NCBI GenBank assembly: GCA_023846275.1
Contig: CM043875.1
Span: forward strand, 23,998,593-24,062,592
Source of the DNA: Vanilla planifolia
Taxonomy: Eukaryota > Streptophyta > Magnoliopsida > Asparagales > Orchidaceae
Length of the DNA: 64,000 bases
Direction: 5' to 3'
Below are positions 60,401 to 64,000 of this stretch, one piece after another. The position numbers were made by a program, and so were the translations under genes. The notes below the pieces were generated by a model. That model saw only the letters and a list, made by a program, of their open reading frames with translations. It ran no database searches and was not told the DNA's origin. Each line of letters opens with the position of its first letter. The stretch's first letter is position 1.

Positions 60401-61694
60401 CCACGTTCATTAATGTCCGCACAAGATGGCCTGATAACGTTGCCGAATGCATCAGGGACGACGGTGCTTGGAATGTTGAGGCGATTTCCAGCTGGGCGGG
60501 TGAGGAGCTTGTTGAAAGAATTAGACACCTCCCGCGTGCTCGAGACTCCGTCCAGGACTGCTTGGTCCAGACGCATACGGAAAAGGAGAAGGCTCACAGT
60601 GGCCTAGTCTATGCACAGATCAAACGCGAATCGTCCTCTGCAGGAGGTGGCGACCGGCGGCGTGATGAAGCTACGGGGAGAATTTGGAAATTAAAGGTGT
60701 TGCCGAGGGTTCGAATCTTCCTATGGCGGGCTGCCGGCGATTTTCTGCCAACGGCGACATGGAAGGCTCGCCGGGGTATAAGCCGCGATCCCCTGTGCCC
60801 GTTCGGCTAAATGGAGGAGGAAACCCTGCAGCATGCGTTGTGGGAATGCCCACGTGCCCGGGACGTATGGGGGACCAGTCACGCACGTCATGTGCTAAGG
60901 GAGCTGGGCTGGCCCACGGGTGCGGCGTCCGGGCTTGGCATTTTGGAGATGTTGATCAAATTCTTAAGCTCTCCTGCGGCGCGGCGCGACGGTGCGGTAC
61001 AGCATGTGGCGACTATTGCTACCACCTTGTATTACATTTGGTCGAGGAGGAATGCGCTTATACACAACGGCTTCGTGACCACTCTTTGCTCAGTGTCTCG
61101 GACGGTTAGGTTCGAGGTAAGCACAACCCTCAGGAGGCATCTTATCTATTCATCTCTGTCCAACGGGAATCCCGACAAATCCTCGGACTTGCTTGTCACG
61201 AACGGTTGGCTTCCCCCCCTACAGGATGGATCAAGGTTAATTGTGATGCCGCAGTTGGTGATTCCATAGCTGGTCTTGGTGTCGTTGTTAGAGACTGCTC
61301 TGGCAAACCTCTCATGGTGGCCGGTAGGAGGATGTTCTCTATGGCTGCTGATATGATGGAGGTCCAGGCCATAATTTTGGCCTTTGACCTTCTGAGGGAG
61401 TTTCTCTCCCAGTATCGTGCAGTTGAGTTCCAGTCTGATTCGATGGCTGCACTTCTGGAGGCTCGGGATATGGTTACTAAACCCAGTGGGGAGGGGATGC
61501 TTGCTGTTACTCTGTAGTATGTCAAGGCCATGGAGGCTTGCCAGTTTTCTCATATCCACAGGGAGGGAAATGAGCCTGCTGACTGGGTTGCTCGCAGAGC
61601 TTGCACTCATGAGTTCATTTGGGGTCCTGGGGAATCTCTTTCTCAGCCTCTCATCCAACTCATGCTGTCTGATTTTCTGTTTGATCCCCCTTGA
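57463..61694 (+). pseudogene. LINE ORF2 (endonuclease, reverse transcriptase, RNase H), disrupted
   Basis: The frame starts at ATG 57463 or 57475. The AP-type endonuclease is complete: WN at residues 10-11, METK with Glu40, GDFN with Asp141, SDH at 227-229. The frame stays open to TGA at 59059-59061, where related ORF2s have Arg in ARIL (CGA to TGA, a CpG change). The reverse transcriptase follows, with FRPISLCN before that stop and then QEQAAFVPGRSI, DMEQAYDRV, GLRQGCPLSP and FADD (59539-59550). A 68-bp duplication (59822-59957) shifts frame; a further shift near 60100 restores it. TAA at 60808-60810 sits in the zf-RVT-like motif, which reads CPFG and lacks the second Cys. A shift in a C-tract near 61215 precedes RNase H (VNCDAAV, Glu, QSDS, EPADWVAR, all four acids present), which contains TAG at 61515-61517. 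It cannot make a full ORF2 protein as it stands. Confidence 0.9.
59822..59957 (+). repeat. 68-bp tandem duplication inside LINE ORF2
   Basis: Units 59822-59889 and 59890-59957, both starting TGATCAGCTGGCGCGGACGG, differ at two positions, both G in the first and A in the second. A length of 68 is not a multiple of three, so it shifts the frame just after the reverse-transcriptase domain. The near-identity implies a recent duplication. Confidence 0.95.
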
Positions 61695-61754
61695 GGATCT
61701 AACTGTAAAACCTGTGTGGCTTTGCCACTTTTGATATAATGATATATCCTTTTC

Positions 61755-61782
61755 AAAAAAAAAAAAAAAAAAAAAAAAAAAA
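61755..61782 (+). repeat. LINE poly(A) tail
   Basis: 28 uninterrupted A after CTTTTC, directly followed by the right target-site duplication. Confidence 0.95.
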
Positions 61783-61789
61783 CAATCAA
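61781..61789. repeat. LINE target-site duplication (right), AACAATCAA
   Basis: Matches 55500-55508; the leading A overlap the poly(A) tail. Confidence 0.75.
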
Positions 61790-62200
61790 AAGAAAGAAAT
61801 GATAGAAGAATCATTCAATCAACAGGAAAAAAATGTTTTAAGATATTACTGATAATGAGATAAGGGTTCAACAGGAGTAACAAAAAAAAAAAAAAAAGAA
61901 CTAATAAGGTTTAGATGCAAGACAAAGAGATAAACAAAGAAGGAAAATTTTTTATTACAAACAAAGGGCATTGGAATTCAAGAAGAAAACTTTTCTTTGA
62001 TCAAAACAAATATAGAAGATAATAATGAGTATTGTAACAATCTTAATATAAGCTAAAAAGAAAAAGTTTAAATGAGTAAAGAATTAAGGCTTCAGACACC
62101 ACATGCTATGTACAATACACTTGTCTTAGTGTTTGCAAAGGAGACGAAAAACAAAAGATGCAAATCTTTCAAGATATAAATGGTTGAGACAAAAGAAACA
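61790..62200. other. AT-rich flank, no gene recognised
   Basis: Purine-rich (A/G) sequence with short A-runs, for instance 61881-61896. No coding signature. The words ATAAATGGTTGAGA and AAAAGAAACAATTA near 62176-62203 resemble the arms of the MITE that follows and may be a remnant of another copy. Confidence 0.5.
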
Positions 62201-62201
62201 A

Positions 62202-62210
62202 TTACTTCTA
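62202..62210. repeat. MITE target-site duplication (left), TTACTTCTA
   Basis: Exact 9-bp copy at 62339-62347. Confidence 0.8.
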
Positions 62211-62338
62211 TTCAAATAATTGTTTCTTTTATAAATGGTTGAGATAAAATTATTTTCCCATTCTCTTATCACTCCAATTTGAATAGAATTAATTGTTTAT
62301 TTTATCTCAACCATTTATAAAAGAAAGAATTATTTGAA
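62211..62338. mobile_element. Mutator-type MITE, 128 bp
   Basis: Terminal inverted repeats of about 40 bp: the left arm from 62211 (TTCAAATAATTGTTTCTTTT..) and the right arm to 62338 (..AAAAGAAAGAATTATTTGAA) differ at one position over 40. A perfect 9-bp direct repeat TTACTTCTA flanks the element; 8-10-bp duplications with long inverted ends are typical of Mutator-like elements. There is no coding capacity, so it would be mobilised by an enzyme encoded elsewhere. Confidence 0.82.
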
Positions 62339-62347
62339 TTACTTCTA
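62339..62347. repeat. MITE target-site duplication (right), TTACTTCTA
   Basis: Exact copy of 62202-62210. Confidence 0.8.
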
Positions 62348-64000
62348 TTCAATTACTTTTATTCAACTTTAGATTTGCTAAAAATAATTTTAACTAAGTT
62401 ATTAGAGGGTTTGATAAAGGCTAAAAAAGTTGCACAAGTAATAACCTCCAAAGTTGATGCTCAAAAGAATCTATTTGTTCTCCATCAAAATTGGTCATTG
62501 ATGGCAACCAAAATGCTCTAATGGCAAGAATGTAGACCTTTTGAAGACAAAAGACATGACATGGTTCAAGCCATAGGTTGATAGATTCTAGGTTATTGGA
62601 TACAAAAATTTTAGGCACATGGTATAAAGTCATAATGCAAAATATTTACTTGATTTAAACTACTGAATGCATGCACGTTAGCTATGGTGTGATGTCCAAG
62701 TTGACTAAGCAAACAGAGTACCTTGAACAAGCACAAAACAATCTTAATTAATGGACTTCTCATCAACAAAATACCCACAAGTCTTATAGTCAATATCTTA
62801 TAACTTCTTTTTCTTATTTTTTTATGAAATTAAAAAATATACTTCTTCTTTCACATTCTATATTCAAATATTCAAATATGACTAACATAAAAATGAATCA
62901 TACTTCAACATAATGATTCATTAAACATTTCAAATCATAACAAACACGATACACTGGCAATGACTAGCCATTTCAAATCTTATGTTGAAACAATACATGC
63001 AATTTAAAATTCAAATAAAGATAAAAAATTGAATCTTTACCTCGGGTGACTTCGATTACACTACAAGACTTCAATTTTTTTTTTAAGATTGTCGCTTTGG
63101 TTACTATGCTAATCCTTTTGTAGAAAATTGATAATTGTCACAGGTTCTTTCTATAAGATGCATCATGAAAAATTGTACTATGAAAAGACTTATAAATAGG
63201 ATCTTTTATCTCCAACTCTTACCTTTTTGCTTATGTAGTTTGTTTTGTGTATCTTTGCTTTTCCACCTCTTTCTCACATTCAATGGGTCTTAAAACCCTA
63301 ACCTCCTTTTTCTTTTTCCTGATATGGCACGGGGTATTAAAATCTGATACTGCATCCTGGCCACCAATTTTAAAAGTTATTCAAAGATGGAATCCTCAAC
63401 TCCTAAAAGCCAAAGCCTTAAGAGTGTAATCATAACTTACAATGCTATCCAAGGTCTCAAAAGTTTTGTGCACCTAAAGAACAACAAATGGCTAGAACGG
63501 TCTTGAATATTGCTTTATGTATCTTCATGATCTTCATCTTTATGAGTCTTATCATTCCAGTTCTTATTTAGAATAAATTTAGATTTCTTTAATCTTGTAA
63601 TTGCATAGCTATTTTCCAAATGCAGTGGCAATGATAAGAGTAAATTGTATTAAGTAAAATGAAGTTTAGACTTGTCTAGGGCTCTTTTTTTTTAGATTTG
63701 AAGCCACACTCAATATCCTGGTTCAATAAGCCTGCCTTAGCTGGTTTAGTAAGCCTTCAGTAGATCAATTAATTTCTAACTTAACTCACATGAAAAATGA
63801 TAGAGTGGATCCCTTGTTGAATCACAAGAAATAATATGACGGCCTCTAAAGAAAAGAGAAAGTGGATGGGAACCTTAGGATACAATATCAACAGAAGTTT
63901 TATAAGAATGAAATAAAATTCAAGTATTAATAAGTCTGAAAGAAGTATGACCTCAGAGTAAGCAAACTTTTTGACCATATCACTAGGTAGTTCTAGACGA
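62348..64000. other. AT-rich flank, no gene recognised
   Basis: Short open frames on both strands (for example 62421-62633 and 63247-63429) lack motifs and splice context. I see no element ends here. Confidence 0.55.

Larger units (their letters stand above)
55509..61782 (+). mobile_element. Plant L1-type LINE, about 6.3 kb, probably full-length
   Basis: The element has a GC-rich 5' leader of about 400 bp, an ORF1 with gag-like domain and zinc knuckle, an ORF2 with endonuclease, reverse transcriptase and RNase H, a short 3' UTR ending GATATAATGATATATCC and a poly(A) tail (61755-61782). It is flanked by AACAATCAA, which fits target-primed reverse transcription. It is far richer in G+C and CG than the host DNA. 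Clean ends and retained CG dinucleotides argue for a fairly recent insertion, yet ORF2 is disrupted at about six places while ORF1 is open. It lies about 1.1 kb downstream of the fructokinase stop, on the same strand. Confidence 0.92.

Noticed and set aside
1-64000. tRNA, rRNA, CRISPR arrays, riboswitches, bacterial operons or a plant biosynthetic gene cluster
   Set aside because: None was recognised; only one multi-exon host gene is supported and the rest is transposon-derived or featureless AT-rich DNA.

Overview
This is nuclear DNA of a flowering plant. It is very AT-rich and littered with transposable-element relics, and it holds one recognisable host gene and no bacterial-style gene organisation. 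Long TE-filled introns, decayed Ty3/gypsy elements and one GC-rich plant L1-type LINE would suit a monocot with an AT-rich genome, such as a palm. That placement is inference with low confidence; the kind of protein encoded is much better supported.

Host gene: a plastid-type fructokinase (pfkB family, closest in my memory to Arabidopsis FRK3) runs on the + strand from 25391 to 54419. I place seven exons (25391-25562, 32815-33029, 33352-33564, 33658-33855, 33969-34106, 44867-44983, 54285-54419). All six introns are GT-AG, and the exons add up to 1188 coding bases, or 395 residues. Exon 1 carries the transit peptide. Three introns are very large (7.3, 10.8 and 9.3 kb), so about 96% of the transcribed coding span is intron, much of it transposon debris.

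Left flank (1-24.9 kb): degenerate chromovirus-type Ty3/gypsy sequence in direct-repeat arrangement (1-7.96 kb), a near-perfect small palindrome (9.9 kb), an old minus-strand Ty3/gypsy relic (gag zinc knuckle near 13.4 kb, primer-binding site at 18.7 kb, LTR-like sequence beyond), and inside that relic a well-preserved GC-rich 3,028-bp solo LTR (13973-17000) with a perfect 5-bp target-site duplication.

Introns: intron 1 holds a 197-bp tandem repeat. Intron 5 holds at least four Ty3/gypsy pieces on both strands and a 667-bp tandem duplication. Intron 6 holds two-level tandem and segmental repeats and a GC-rich, TATA-containing, LTR-like island.

Right flank (54.6-64 kb): a nearly full-length plant L1-type LINE (55509-61782) with target-site duplication and poly(A). 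Its ORF1 is open; its ORF2 has several lesions, including a 68-bp tandem duplication. A 128-bp Mutator-type MITE with 9-bp target-site duplication lies at 62211-62338. I found no tRNA, rRNA, CRISPR or operon-like system. The most notable aspects are gene architecture and mobile-element history rather than a new multi-gene system.
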